Assembly (NCBI GenBank): GCA_020650975.1
Contig: JAIPMN010001564.1
Location: 1 to 20,391 of the forward strand
Length of the DNA stretch: 20,391 nt
Source of the DNA: Apostichopus californicus
Lineage: Eukaryota; Echinodermata; Holothuroidea; Aspidochirotida; Stichopodidae
Direction of reading: 5' to 3'
Shown: positions 1 to 12,250 of the stretch, one piece after another
Layout: each line of letters starts with the position of its first letter
Numbering within the stretch: the first letter of the stretch is position 1
Notes under the pieces: generated by a model
Told to the model about the DNA's origin: nothing
Database searches by the model: none
The model's input: only the letters and a program-made list of their open reading frames with translations
Program-made: the position numbers and the translations under genes

Positions 1-2867
1 TGTGCATTGATGTAATAGTAAACTACACATACAAGAAATGGCTTCTCTATTAATAAAAAATATAAGAAACAAAATTATTGTGATTTATTTTGGCAGTTTT
101 CTTTATAGAACATTTATGTAATTAGTTTATTACTAAAACAATTTTTTCAGTGAACAGTCTGTCAGATAATTCAAAAATGATGTACCTTTTTTCAAAGAAC
201 AAATTTAATTTGCTTGTCACGCTATGTTGCTTCCAGTCATGCAAGCTCCATTTTTTTTTTTTTTAAATATATATATGTTCGTGTTTTATGTAATTCCGAC
301 CATGTACTGTTAGCTGTGCTAATGGCATGACATTATTACTTTTTTTTTTATTTTATTTTTTATTTCTTATCACCTTCTTCAAGGCTTCTTGTGACAAGCA
401 GAGTAGAGTTCATTGGTTATTCTATAGTCAGTTCATGATGTTATTACGTACCACTGCTATATTGCCTAGAGCCTGTATTGAAGGCTCGCTGTAGGTCCCT
501 AATAAGATCTGCATAGTTTCATAGACTTTTTGGCTTCCTTTAATTAAATTCGTGTGTGAACACGGAGATGTCTTTGATGTTGTAGCATTCAATTTCAAAA
601 AACAATAAGGATATAAATATGAGAGAAATATTGCATTTTTAAAATGAAAGGAGGAAGAAAAAAGAAAAAAGTATAGAATAATTTGAGACTTGACATATGA
701 ACAGTTTTAATACCAAAGACCCAATTTTTATAGGACAAAAGTCTACTTCATCCGCCTTTGAACATTTTTGATCAAACTTGTTCATTAATGTTGTTAACGG
801 AGACTCACAAACCTTACCATGATCATTGATCTATGTGACAAAGATAAGTGTCACGAACATCTTTCATAAACAGATTAAGAAATCTATATTATTTGGGAGG
901 TATCACAGATTTAATTTTCCTTCACACGTACACAAGGCCAAAGACTTGATCAAGTCGAATTATGACATCATCGAGCCATATATGTGCTTCAATTTTGTGT
1001 TGTTTTACTTAAATGATTACAATGTTAATTTTCTGTAATGGACGATTGGTTTGCAAGTGCCGACTTAAAAAACGACATCATATTGAACCTCTCATGGCAT
1101 GACCCAATAGTAGTGGTATTGGTTTTAGCTTTGTGAAGTGAGTTAACATTCTACCTTGAAAATATGAAGGAAAAAAAATAAATAAAAGAGAGAAGGTAAA
1201 AAGGTTTCAGATCCTGGTAGCATATGACAGCATTCCCTCCACAAAAAACAGGCCTTAATTCCCTCCCATTCAGCCATCATCCTTCTTCCTCCCCCCCCCG
1301 ACCCATCCTTCTCAGTTAAGCCATCTTGATCTTTCATTTATATGATAATATTAAATGTTTCTTAGAAAGAGTGTGGTTTCAATGTGTTTGGACAATTATT
1401 ATAGACTGAAAAAAATGCTTTGTTATACTCTAAAAGTTAGTAGTTGCTATTTCTAATTTTTCCAGTATTACATAAAAACCCATATACAATTATGTAAACC
1501 TTACACAAGCTGGTTTCAATGTGTTTGGACAATTATTATAGATTGAAAAAAAAAAGAGGATTTGTTATAGTCTAAAAGTTAGTAGTTGCTATTTCTAATT
1601 TTCTAGTATTACATAAAAACCCACATACAATTATGTAAAGATTACACAAGCCGGATTAACACCGGCTGAGTTAATAATCCACTGTTAACAGCGTTCCCTT
1701 CACAACAGGTTCCCGCTATGTTACACAAAGACGATAAAAACTGTTCCTCCCATGAATATTTCATTTAGGCTGCTGTGTGTGTTGCAGCGTTGATCCGCGT
1801 CGAGGCTGACGTTGAGGGGGTCGAACAAGGAGAATCAGCTGATATATGATGCGTCAGGCCTGTTGGAAAATGTCATTCCTCTTGTTTTTGCATATATATA
1901 TATATACAGTGTTGACATTATAAGATTGTGTGTATATAGGTAGGGGTGGTGTTGTGTATCAGAATTTCTCCTAAATGTCATTGGTTGTATGGCTGCTGAG
2001 TGCGGACAGTGATAGAAAAACAAAGTAAGTCAAATGGGAAGCTATAAATCTACTTTTTGCTGGTTCTTTGATCCTGGGAGTCTTCTTTAGGTTGTACCTA
2101 CTGTTTGTAAACTATATTTCCTGTGCTTGTTTGTTTAAGGTGGTGGTTAGAAATTCACCGACGTAAGGAACAAAATATATGGCATCTGTATCTACGTTAT
2201 AATAACCAACACTTTGGAGAACATAATCAAACTTTGCTTGTATTATTTGAAAATTATCAAAAGTAAATTCATTCTGTTTGGACAAATATGTTTTTTTTTT
2301 AAATGTATCCATGCATCTTAGGCCACATGGTACATTACTATTGTAATATAGGCTACTTGATAGCCTATTGTTAAAAAATAACCTAGGCTGGAGTTCTGTA
2401 ACTTTAGAACATTGGGATAATCATACCTGGTGGTCTATGGAGTTTGACATCATGTACAATAATATCCCAGGGTGAGTTTTTTGAGTAAAGTAAGAACAAG
2501 GCTTACTATAGAAGGAGGCAACAGTTGTAAAGACATAACAAATACAACTGTACACACTGTGGAGTAATCCTGTGATCAGCTAACTTTAATATAATCTTCC
2601 CTCTACTTCAAACAACATCAACCTTCTACACAACATTTATAAACCCTTTACTCTTAGTTAAACTTTACTGTAGTAGCTCACTGAACCAATACCACAATAC
2701 TATATACAAAGAGGCTATAGCTTGGACTACCTGTGTTGTGCTAATGCACTCCTGTGTCACCAATCCCTGCCACACAAGCACACAACCCTGGATGCTGGAT
2801 ATACAGTATATACAGCTAATCACTATATATAACCCCTACCTCTCTCCCCTACCCCTCCCCCAACTGA
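1..2867. other. Noncoding AT-rich DNA, probably upstream intron
   Basis: I see no exon, RNA gene or mobile-element coding region here. It has a T14 tract (251-264), a C9 tract (1291-1299), a (TA)n run near 1892-1907 and a tandem duplication annotated separately. The short open frames (for example 826-1038 and 2112-2312) look like chance in AT-rich DNA. A locally CpG-richer patch at about 1790-1860 is the only compositional change, and nothing further can be said of it. Confidence 0.6.
1374..1651. repeat. 137-bp direct tandem duplication
   Basis: Copy 1 is 1374-1510 and copy 2 is 1511-1651. Both begin TGGTTTCAATGTGTTTGGAC, share AAAAGTTAGTAGTTGCTATT in the middle, and end near TTACACAAGC. Differences are a few substitutions and a changed A-rich stretch after the GACTGA/GATTGA motif. 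The copies abut exactly, so this is a local duplication and not two insertions. Confidence 0.95.
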
Positions 2868-5682
2868 ATGTCACATGCTAGTATATATTTCACAGGTCAC
2901 AGACTGGTATTGTTCTTTCAAAGGTTATTCCAAGTTGTTCTACTTGCTCCAGAAACAGATTCTGATCTGCACATGTTTCTGCATCTGCTGTCCCAAGTGG
3001 TTGGGATGCAGCCCTGGCTTTTCACACCAGATGGTATACCTATTCATTTCTCATCATGCATACCCACAGTATTGAAGATGGCTGCAAGATTACCTGACTG
3101 ATGCCATCTCAGCACCCAAACCATTACAAAGCTTTCTACAAAAATGAGTGGTCGCTATAAAGGGACTACAGTCCTGAGTTAATCACATTTACAATTTAAA
3201 GTTTATTGGTTTCATGGAATCCCAGCCGATTCAGAGAATGCCAAGACATTCTGTGCGGTTATTCCTCATGTAGTTTACTGGATTCAGTTTTCTTGGAAAT
3301 CACAGAAGGTCCTAAACTGTCTTCCAAGTCGGGATCAATTGGTTAGAGATGTAAAACTTTCTCCTTTGATCTCATCTTCAGCTAAATATTGGGATATTGG
3401 AGACGTGTAGTGTAGCTGAAATATTGGCTCCACAACAATTCTTTGTTTGTTGTATTCTCACTGTAGAGGGTGAACAACGAAGGTGTACAATCAGTTGCTC
3501 TACAGCAATTCTGGTATCCTGTGATATAGTTTGCATATTTTGTATACTGTACCTCCTCTCACTCACCATCTTAGATGGTGTCCGAGAAAAGGTAACCACT
3601 CTTTTACCCTATAGTGATTCTTTTATTGTGATTTTGCTTGTGTTTTGTACAGTAATATCTTCCTTTACTCGGCAAATGAGTCTGCAGCTGTGAGGAAGAG
3701 CAGGCTCATTAAATCGTCCCAGTTTATCAAAGATTTATCTCTCCTCCCCCAAATTTATCTCTCCTCCCAGACAAATGATCTTATTAGATTGGGATCAATT
3801 TTCTGTTATCTACCGATAACAGGGTTTGAAGAAGAACCTTTTCCGCTCAACTCAACATTCACCACAGACAACAAATAGCAAGTTCCTGCTTCCTTAATCT
3901 TGCATCAAGCAATGGAATGTCTTTTACAGTTACTGCAACTTACAGTTCTCAAGGCTTGTTGTAGGTTTGAGAACATCCTCTGGGACGTCAAGGCTTCACT
4001 CCCGTAGCTGGATTTCTGAGGTGAATTCTCCTCGTGTCCCAGTTTATCGAGTTACTTTGTTGCTTGGAAGCTTTGCAATGTTCATCAATTTAGATCAGGC
4101 GTGTAGAAGGAGAGTTAAATTTGTCCACATTTATTTCTTCAGGAGGTACGGATAACCTCAAAAAAAAAAAAAAAACCTGATTACAAGCTTGAGCAGCAGT
4201 TACGTAGAGCCTTTTTGGCAAACAGATCTTAGTGGACACAGGTATCTCGTTTCATTGCTTGCTTTTCCTTAAAGCAAATGTGACCATTTATATGGCTTTT
4301 CAAATCCTAGTAGGCCAGAAAAAGGAGCATCAGAACTCTGTAGATTACTCTGCAGTAACATCCTTAGAATCTGGAGTCGCCTAACAATACTCTTCGGGTT
4401 GCAAATTGGGGTATTAAAGGGTGTGAAGACTCGCGCACAAAGAAACGTCTCATGCCGGTAATCTGACCTAGTTTCGAACAAGGTGTAACAGAAGTATTAG
4501 ACACCACCATCGATCCCAGAAAATACACACACAGCTTGCTACCGTGGGTAATTAGACACTAGTGTACAGTCAATACATAAAGCTACGGTCAATACCCACA
4601 ACATAGTGTACATAGAAGCGTGGACATCTCAAGTCAAAATAAAAGATAACAAGGTATCACGTTTCATTACTGTCTGCATTTTGTAGTGAGAAGAAGAAAA
4701 CGTCATTTGCAAGCAACGGAAAGTTAACTTTGTCAGAGCGCGGCACGCGGTTTGGGGCGAGTCTTCAATGCCTTTAAAGAACAGCCGTATTAATTCGCTG
4801 ATGCTTCTATCATGGGTTTCCAATCATGAGACACTCAAGGGTTCATCTGAAACACGGTCACCCAGAAGAAAGTTTGTTTATGGTATACATCATCACCCAT
4901 CTCGAAGCAGGGCAACATCCGTCATCTCAAACGTGGGATCTTCAAACTGCCCTGTATATGTCATATGCCAGTAATACAACCACTGCAGTTCAGTACCATT
5001 AATGGTACACCACAGTACAGGGTCCACCACACTCTATAGTACCTCTGGCAGTTTCATATGTTCCCTACCATTCATGTCCTCATTGAAGGAGAGTCAACAA
5101 GTGTCTACTATAAAGAATTAAAGGTGGACCAACCATCCTTGCTGTCCTTTGTGGTTAAGTACCTATATGATGCACTGGTCTCTTTGTATGAACAGCAATG
5201 CTTCTTCACCTCGGCTATAGAGAATGGAAGTCCCAACTATTAATAAAACAGCACTTGTCTTTCTACCCAGAATTTAAGTTCACTCTTCATCGTTTAAAGA
5301 GGACAATCTGTGATGTCCAATTCCCCGCTCCTGATCCGATTCCATTCTCCTGATCCCTGAAGCCTCTGACTGGCACCTAGAGAGGGCCCAAACTGCATTT
5401 GAACCAATAAATGTGAGATGCTCATTTCAAACTTGAGCAGTCAACCGTATTTTTTTTTTTTAATTTTAAAAATAGTGTCACAAACCATACCTCACAACAT
5501 TCTACTTTTATCAGAAGAAATTTAGGCTGTTTTGTCCTCCTGGGAGATCCCCACACTTGGAAGCCTCCAGTGCTACGATTTTGGAGTGGTTAGTACAGGC
5601 TGCCCAGATGCGACTTCAGGTGTTTGAGAACATTCAGTACATGGCAGGTTCCCTTCAAAGTGTGTGTTCACAGACATTCTGA
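2868..5682 (+). pseudogene. Possible decayed coding sequence, unidentified
   Basis: Several stretches on the + strand translate into peptides that look more like protein than the surrounding intron, but in changing frames and broken by stops. Examples are 2868-3101 (contains LAPETDSDLHMFLHLLSQVV), a frame open from 3645 to 4007 except for one TAG at 3876-3878 (after it, ILHQAMECLLQLLQLTVLKA and FENILWDVKASLP), 4176-4232 in the same frame (YKLEQQLRRAFLANRS), 5058-5243 (LLSFVVKYLYDALVSLYEQQ) and about 5497-5682 (ATILEWLVQAAQMRLQVFEN). The Leu-rich helical look would fit a helical-repeat protein. I do not recognise the family, and no consistent intron-exon model joins the pieces. It may be a degenerate retrocopy or an old gene fragment in the intron, or simply chance. 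Confidence 0.2.
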
Positions 5683-6398
5683 GGGAAGAAATTCCTTTGT
5701 AATGTTTCATCCTATCAGACCCATACACTTGTGAAAGAGTGTTTAGCCTTGGGGCTACCTCTGTAAGTTATTTGAAATGAAATGAGTTTCTTCACAATTG
5801 AACAAACTACACTTTTGTGTAGTTTCATCGCCCTCTCCCTATGATTTCACTGCTTTTGCTCTTTCTGAGTTCAATTTAGCTCAACCACCACCGTCTGTCC
5901 ATCTGTCTCTATTAAATGTTTCCGTAGTCTGTATTTGTTTCAGTTAACCTATAGATGGGAGAAGATCCTGCCAGTATCGATATTTGAGGCACTCAAACTT
6001 TTAAATACTGTATTAACTATACCTTCATTGGATTTTTAGTATCAAGCAGGAACCAAAACTGATGTTTTGATGTTAAAATACTGCTCTTAACTAAAAATTC
6101 TCGAGTCAGAGTTATGTTTCAAGAATCACTACAAGATTGGCATACTGTTGTTGTCAAACTAGATCATTCTATTGAGAGTGAAATGATAAATGTACAGCAG
6201 CCAGAGGTTAATAGGTTAGCAAGTCCAGATGAGAGTTTGCAGTATTTTAACATTGACAGTCAGTAAACAAAACGAAAACAATGAAATTTTCCTTCAGGAA
6301 ATCATCCTTTTGAGATACAGTAATACAACATTTAAAAGTAACCAAAAATCCTGAATCTAATTCTTTTCTTGTAGAAGACGTGCACAATTAAATGATAA

Positions 6399-6605
6399 TT
6401 AATACAAATTATGTATTTGTTTGTGTTTCAGGATTAATTAATTTATGTATTTGTGTAATAGGAAAAATTAATAAAATTTGTTTGTGTAATAGGATACATT
6501 AATATGTATTTGTCTGTGTATTAGGATAAATTAATATGTATTTGTTTTTGTCAAGGATACATTAATATGTATTTGTTTGTGTAATAGGATACATTAATAT
6601 GTGTA
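6399..6605. repeat. 31-bp AT-rich minisatellite
   Basis: The unit is roughly AGGATACATTAATATGTATT followed by TGTTTGTGTAAT. The AGGAT/AGGAA landmark recurs at 6430, 6460, 6491, 6523, 6554 and 6586, a spacing of 30-32 bp. The last four copies are the most alike; the first two are diverged. Confidence 0.92.
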
Positions 6606-9529
6606 AAGAGTGTGATGGGTTAACTGCATGGAGGTCAAGTATTGTTGTATTAGATGTAATGTACACCTCCCGCACAGTTCTCTGACATATAGTCTCTGTG
6701 GAAGTATATATATGTATATTCCATGAGAGCAGAATATTACTGGAAAATCAATTTCTGCTGTAATATGAATTAAATTATAAGTAAATTAAAATCCAGTCTC
6801 CTTGACAAATTTATGGGATACATACCGGAGACTGTATCAGATGGGAAGGCGGTTTCATTGTTTTCTAAGACTACTCGCTGCATCTAGCGATAAGAAAAAA
6901 GCGAAAGAGATATTGAGAGTAAAAAGGAAAGAAATCTGGTTCAAATCAATAAATATCAATTAAGTAAGTTTGAAGCCGAGGAATAGGACGAAGTATGAGG
7001 ACGTGAACATAATCATGAATGTTATTATTTGATTCAGAGGTTTTAGTTTCAAACATTAACTCTTTGTTTTGACAGCTGCGACATTTACCTCTCGCGATGT
7101 CGTATACAGCTCGTAAAAGTAGATCGTTTTACCCGGCTCAGTTTATTCCAGGGTTTTTGTTTTCCTCTGATTCACTATCGAGCAGATGGGTTAATTAAAG
7201 TAAAGCAATAAGAACAAGTCCAGACAATTAGTTGGCCTACTTAAACAACAGTGATTGTTATTTATTAAATTAAAAAATAATATTTGAAGGCTTTTATTGG
7301 AAGAGATTGTAGAATAAGAAAGCTATATAGCAAAGACAAAGCTTCATCAAATTACATGAATCTTGTTTTTAGAGTTAGACGTCATCTTCTAAATATTCTC
7401 TTGCTCTTCAAGACTCCTAAATCTTATAAATAAGTCTGTAATTCATACGTTTCATAACTTGTCATGAAATAGTTTCAGTTTTGCTGCAAGTTTGCAGTAT
7501 GTTAGTATGTTACTCATGCCTGAAACCCACCCTTTCCCTGGCTTCCCACTGCTCTCTCCGTAACGAACTGGGTCACCCCGGGGACCGATTGAAATTAGCA
7601 AATGGATGCCCAGGAGCAATTTCTCAACAATTTCTATCACTAGTTTTTTATCTACAAAATATTCCACTTCACAGAAAGAATTAACTTACCCTGAAAAATT
7701 GCTGTCAAAAAGGTTAAAAAATTGCAAACTAGTCGAGTTGATTTCTAGATTTAAAAAGCCAGTTTTAGCTTTTTTTGTCAAATGTCAATTGAATAAGTAA
7801 TTATACCTCCTATATGCCAACATAATACTGTATGTTGCATACTGTATGTGAAGTAATGTATAGTATACACAAAGTTAAGTAAACATGTCTTTCTAGGGCA
7901 TGCACACATTTCTAAGTAAGGTTCCATGTAAAAAAGAAATTTCTGTTCAGCTGTGTGAAACTGGAATATGAAAGATTACGTCCAATGCAGCATTGCTGCA
8001 GGAGGCTGCAGCCCCCCTCAGCTTCTTACTCTTGATGTGGTACCTAATTACTATTGCATCAATTGGCTGTTTAATTGGCTCTCCCTACAATTAGTCTTCC
8101 ACTCATCTTCCTATATGTACATAACTGTGTGATTTGCCTGAGCTATATATACACAATATCTTGTACCATCCATTTTATAGATAGCTAAGTTTGACTTTTC
8201 CAGTATAGAAACAAAAAACTCCCCATGATTCTTTCGAATCATGAAATGTCTTAGCCTCTTGTATATATGTTTATACAGTATCATCATGTTTTTGATATTG
8301 GAGCACTATAACTGATCATTATGTAGGGCTATCATCCTATGTAGCTTTGCAGCAATCTTGTTTACCAAACATGTAAACAGGACCACCCTCCCCCCCCCCT
8401 CCAGCGTGGGATATCAGAAATCCAATTTATGACGTCGTGATGATCGTAACCAGTTGATCACTTCCAAGAATTCCCGAGCGCATGGACAATATTTGGTTTC
8501 CGTATCTCCCTTCCCCTGTTTGACGTATTTACCGGTTGAACGCAATTGCATCTTAATTGTCATTGATTTAATTTGATCCACTCTCAGAGTATTATTACAA
8601 GACTATTCTGGTTAACCTTTAGGTCATTGTGTTCATTTGAAGTCATCAATTTGGCAGCAGAGAAAAGGAACTTAAAACTAGTTGAGATTGATTTAGAATG
8701 AACTTGGTGAACAAAATAAATTAAAATTGTCAAATTGTCAAAAAGTTTAATTAAGATGGATTCAAGTGGAAAGAAGAAGACCAGTGATAATGTGCGATCT
8801 GGTATAGTATTCTGCTCCCACACTGCCAGACCAGATGAGAGGATGGGGAGGGGGTGGTGGGGGGGGTTGGTCAGGGGTATGCAGCACTGGGGCCAGGGGG
8901 TGAATTACTGGTCATGCAGACATATATGGTATAAATAATAATCTATTCCCTTTTTCAATCGCTACCCGCTCTGTGCACCAACCTCCGTTGATGTATAAAT
9001 GGTATTGTCTTAAAATCTTGTACGATTGTTTTGATGCAATGTAGGCCTGTGTTACTAATTTTGTTGTTGTTGGATATAATGATCATGCAGTTTTAATAAT
9101 TAAATAGTCAATAACCCACTGGATTGGATTTCCAGATACTGCGGATATACATTATTCCTCGACTACGTTGCAATTAACACAGAGGCAATAATTGTGGTAG
9201 AGTGACTCTGTTTATAAAATTCTTCAACCTCAGCCTAATCAACTCGGTTGATTTTTGTAATGGCTTACTAACGTGCAGAATAGCCTTGTAGATTAGTTCT
9301 GCTGTATTGTAGGTGCTACCGTGCATGTCATAGTGTGCGTGCTATACAATGACCTGGTTAATTAATGCCTTGCCTGCTGTCATTGCTGGATATTTCAAAA
9401 AGTAGATATTTTGTTCCCCAATCCTGTACAGTACATTGGTATAAAGACCGAGGTATAATTTTGTACACAAAATTGACAATGTAAAATTTTACATAAAGGG
9501 TTCAAGGTTTTTTTATTTCTTTATTGTTT

Positions 9530-9562
9530 TATTAATTATTACTATTATTATTATTATTATTT
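9530..9562. repeat. ATT trinucleotide microsatellite
   Basis: An imperfect run of ATT/ACT triplets with about seven units, in a very AT-rich stretch. Confidence 0.9.
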
Positions 9563-9995
9563 TTAATTAGTATTGATAATTTATTATTTATTACTTATTT
9601 CAGACATGTATAATACTTGTACATATTTCATATTTATATGTTAACCTGTCAAGTAATCATCAATTATTTTTAAGTTATTTCCTTTTCCTTTCTGCATCCT
9701 ATTGTTTTCTTTGTTTCTAGCTTTCTTGACGAGATGAGGTTTTTTTTTCTCTCCGTCTAGCTATAATAATCTCTTGTTAATCATGCAGAATTCTTTAACA
9801 AGAAAGTTGATAAATAGTTAATTAGCAGGAGGTGCTCTATTGATATCTTGGCTTGTAGAGAATGCATAGATAATTAAACAGAACCCGCTAGAAGAAAGCT
9901 GGCCGTCTGGGTTTCTGTAGATGTGTGAGGCATGTCAGCGAGGGAATGCCAGCTAGATAAATATCATGGTCACAGAGTAATCATGTGATAATACG

Positions 9996-10029
9996 TGTAG
10001 AATGCCGAAATTAGTTTCGGCCTTCCACA
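9996..10029. other. Imperfect 15-bp hairpin with 4-nt loop
   Basis: Left arm 9996-10010 (TGTAGAATGCCGAAA) pairs with right arm 10015-10029 (TTTCGGCCTTCCACA) at 13 of 15 positions around the loop TTAG; the inner 7 bp (GCCGAAA/TTTCGGC) are perfect. No function is implied by the sequence alone. Confidence 0.7.
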
Positions 10030-11884
10030 AAGTCTTCCAGTAGCAACTCATTGTTCAATCTAGAAAATAATAATTGTGGTAGTCTAGAGGGCGACATAAC
10101 GATATGGAAATTAAGATACAGAGTAATGGTTGAATAATAAACAAAAAACTCACATTAAAGCAGTAATTAATATAGAGGTATTGGAAGACTGAGTACTGTA
10201 GTTGAGTACCACAATTGTATTCGATTGATCCATTAATTACCATCATTACATATATAGTGAAGTCTACAATATGTGCAAACTAACACAGTTAACTACTGTA
10301 GGTCACCGGATTAAATGAAAATTAAAAATGATGATCGTTTTCATTCATGTGTGGCTTTAGCAAAAACCAAAAGTGTACAACAAACATTTTTTTTTTGAAA
10401 TGCAATGTGCTCAACATTCAGCATAAGTTTCCAGTATGACACTAGTCTGTAGGTACATAACAATGCAAATTTTCCACATATTTGCATTCGTTGCCAGGAT
10501 CATTAACAGGACCATAAACATGTTGATTTCTACCCTGCCAGGGTACATGGGGGAGGGGGGGGTTGTGAAGATTTGGTACCTGTCATTATAGACTGGTTTT
10601 TTTTTTGGCCACTTTGTTCATCACAGAATATCTACTGTATGATATGGCCAAAAACAATTTAACAAACAAATTTTCAGATTCTATTCATTTTTGCTACCCA
10701 TACATATACTGTACACACCATGGCATATTTGATGATAGTGCATGTACACAATTCAGTGATAATCACACTGGTGTATATTAGTACATGTGCCCATGTACAC
10801 CTACCTATGCAGTAACAAATGTTGACTATTTTAAATTGGTCCCTGGTAGCTGTTATAATTTTATGCAGGTACTTTGATATCAGCCATTTTGATGGCTCAG
10901 GAATGCAATGCAGCATATAGGCTGCTCAGAAGCATAGGACCGTGTGTCACTATGGAAAGTGAAAAAAAAGAGAGAAAAAAAATTGTTAATTGTATTGTGT
11001 GTATTCTGTATGTATTAACACTGTGTGAACAGTAGTAGCATGGTGTCTGCATACCAGTGAACCGTGCATGGAAGGTGTTACCCTATTGGGGTAATACTTC
11101 TGTTTGTAGAACAACCTCAAGGGATTTTAAAACCACACAGTATTTACGGAGGGGGGTGTTGCGGGTGAGTCTGTAGTTGTGTGGTTGAGTAAGATCATAA
11201 TTTAGTAATATCAAGACCTTTAAAATTGAGATATAAGAGAGCCTTCATCGTGGGTTTTATAATCCTATTTCTGGGAAATATGTCCAACTATTTCATTAAC
11301 AAGTGGATAAGAATTCTGGCTTTCCCTAATTGCACCTCCCCCCTTCCTCCCCCCCCCCACACCGTACTATAAAGCTCAAACTGTGATCAATGTTGTGGTT
11401 GAGGTGTGACAGTTGGTCCGGGCTTGGCTTCCAAGTTCTGGTTTACTCAAGACATCATAATTCATATAGGTACTTTTCATTTCAAAAACTTTTCACTTAA
11501 TTCAAATATATAGTGAAAGATGTTGCATATCGATATCGCGTTTTATCAAAAATATCTGGGCTACAAAGGTTCTGTACATTCATCATGTACTTGTTTAATC
11601 ATGTTCGTTTGGCGACAAGCAAAATGAAGGAAGGAGTCATAGTTTTCATTATTGGAAATCTTTTATTGTGAGGTTTGGTAACATTTCAGCTGTTTCTGTC
11701 AAATTTAAATTTACGGGATATTTCTGTTTGAAATTAGTAGCTGGGACACAGAGAGGAGTCACCTCCAAGTCCGAAGGAGGTGTACAAAGTCTGGAACTTT
11801 TACATTCCATACCTCTGTAAACTATTTTGAAAATGAAATTTTAACAGCAACTTACATCGTGAATGCTCTCTTTTAATCTTCCAG

Positions 11885-12003
11885 GAGTTGACGGTGATCA
11901 AAATGGCCTAGATGAGGATTCTGAATCGCTACGGAGAACGAAAAGTGGGTCACTGCCGATGCAAGGAACAGGAAAAGAAAAGAGGAAACCATTCTTCAAA
12001 AAG
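11885..12003 (+). CDS. CACNB: Ca2+ channel beta subunit, HOOK-region exon
   Basis: This is the most upstream exon I can support. It starts after a CTTCCAG acceptor and ends at AAG before GTAAAA. Two bases (GA) complete a codon begun in the unseen previous exon, then 39 codons follow, ending in phase 0. The peptide begins VDGDQNGLDEDSES and ends KEKRKPFFKK. Vertebrate beta subunits have the same pattern in the longer alternative HOOK exon (DIDATGLDAEEND ... KEKRMPFFKK), the variable linker between the SH3 and GK domains that tunes channel inactivation. The match of both ends, phase and order makes the assignment firm. The exon is 119 nt, not a multiple of three, so skipping it would shift the frame into the GK domain. 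The donor departs from consensus (GTAAAA) and is followed by a G-rich repeat, which may matter for inclusion. Confidence 0.88.
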
Positions 12004-12033
12004 GTAAAAACAGAACTTCATGAAACTTTATAG

Positions 12034-12250
12034 GAATGGTGGGTTAGGGTGGGGATGGTGGTTGGGGTGGAGATGGCGGATGGGGTGGGGATGGCGTTTG
12101 AGGTGGGGATGGCGGTTGGTGTGGGGATGGTGGGTGGGATGTGGGTGGGATGTGGGAATGGGGTGGTGGGAATGGTGGGTGTGGGGAATGTGGTTGGGGT
12201 GGGGTGGGGAGGATGGCTGGGGTCGGGAATGGTGGTTGGGGTCGGGAAGG
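12034..12250. repeat. G-rich 18-bp minisatellite next to the HOOK exon donor
   Basis: The unit GTGGGGATGGCGGTTGGG starts at 12049, 12067, 12085, 12103 and 12121, with exact 18-bp spacing; beyond about 12138 it degenerates into GGGTGGGATGTGG-type repeats. The + (sense) strand is almost free of C and has many runs of three or four G. Long open frames on both strands here (Gly/Trp-rich or Pro/His-rich) follow from the repeat and are not genes. Confidence 0.95.

Larger units (their letters stand above)
5683..11884. other. Noncoding AT-rich DNA, probably upstream intron
   Basis: No exon is supported. I searched by eye for the SH3-domain words of the beta subunit (NDWWIGRLVKEG, SSSSLGDVV) on the + strand and found none. 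It contains a 31-bp repeat, a C10 tract (8390-8399), a G-rich patch (about 8842-8870), an ATT microsatellite, a C10 tract (11349-11358) and small hairpins. The end at 11884 is the acceptor AG of the HOOK exon. Confidence 0.6.

Noticed and set aside
3803..3822. 8-bp stem CTGTTATC with loop TACC
   Set aside because: Short hairpins like this (another is at 8224-8243) are expected by chance and no T-run or context supports a function.
4993..5008. 16-bp perfect palindrome GTACCATTAATGGTAC
   Set aside because: A single palindrome of this size can occur by chance in 20 kb, and nothing around it suggests a binding site or element end.
8735..8938. Open frame containing MDSSGKKKTSDNVRSG followed by a GT, a possible alternative first exon
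   Set aside because: No similarity to known beta-subunit N-termini, no promoter evidence, and the frame ends in G-rich low complexity.
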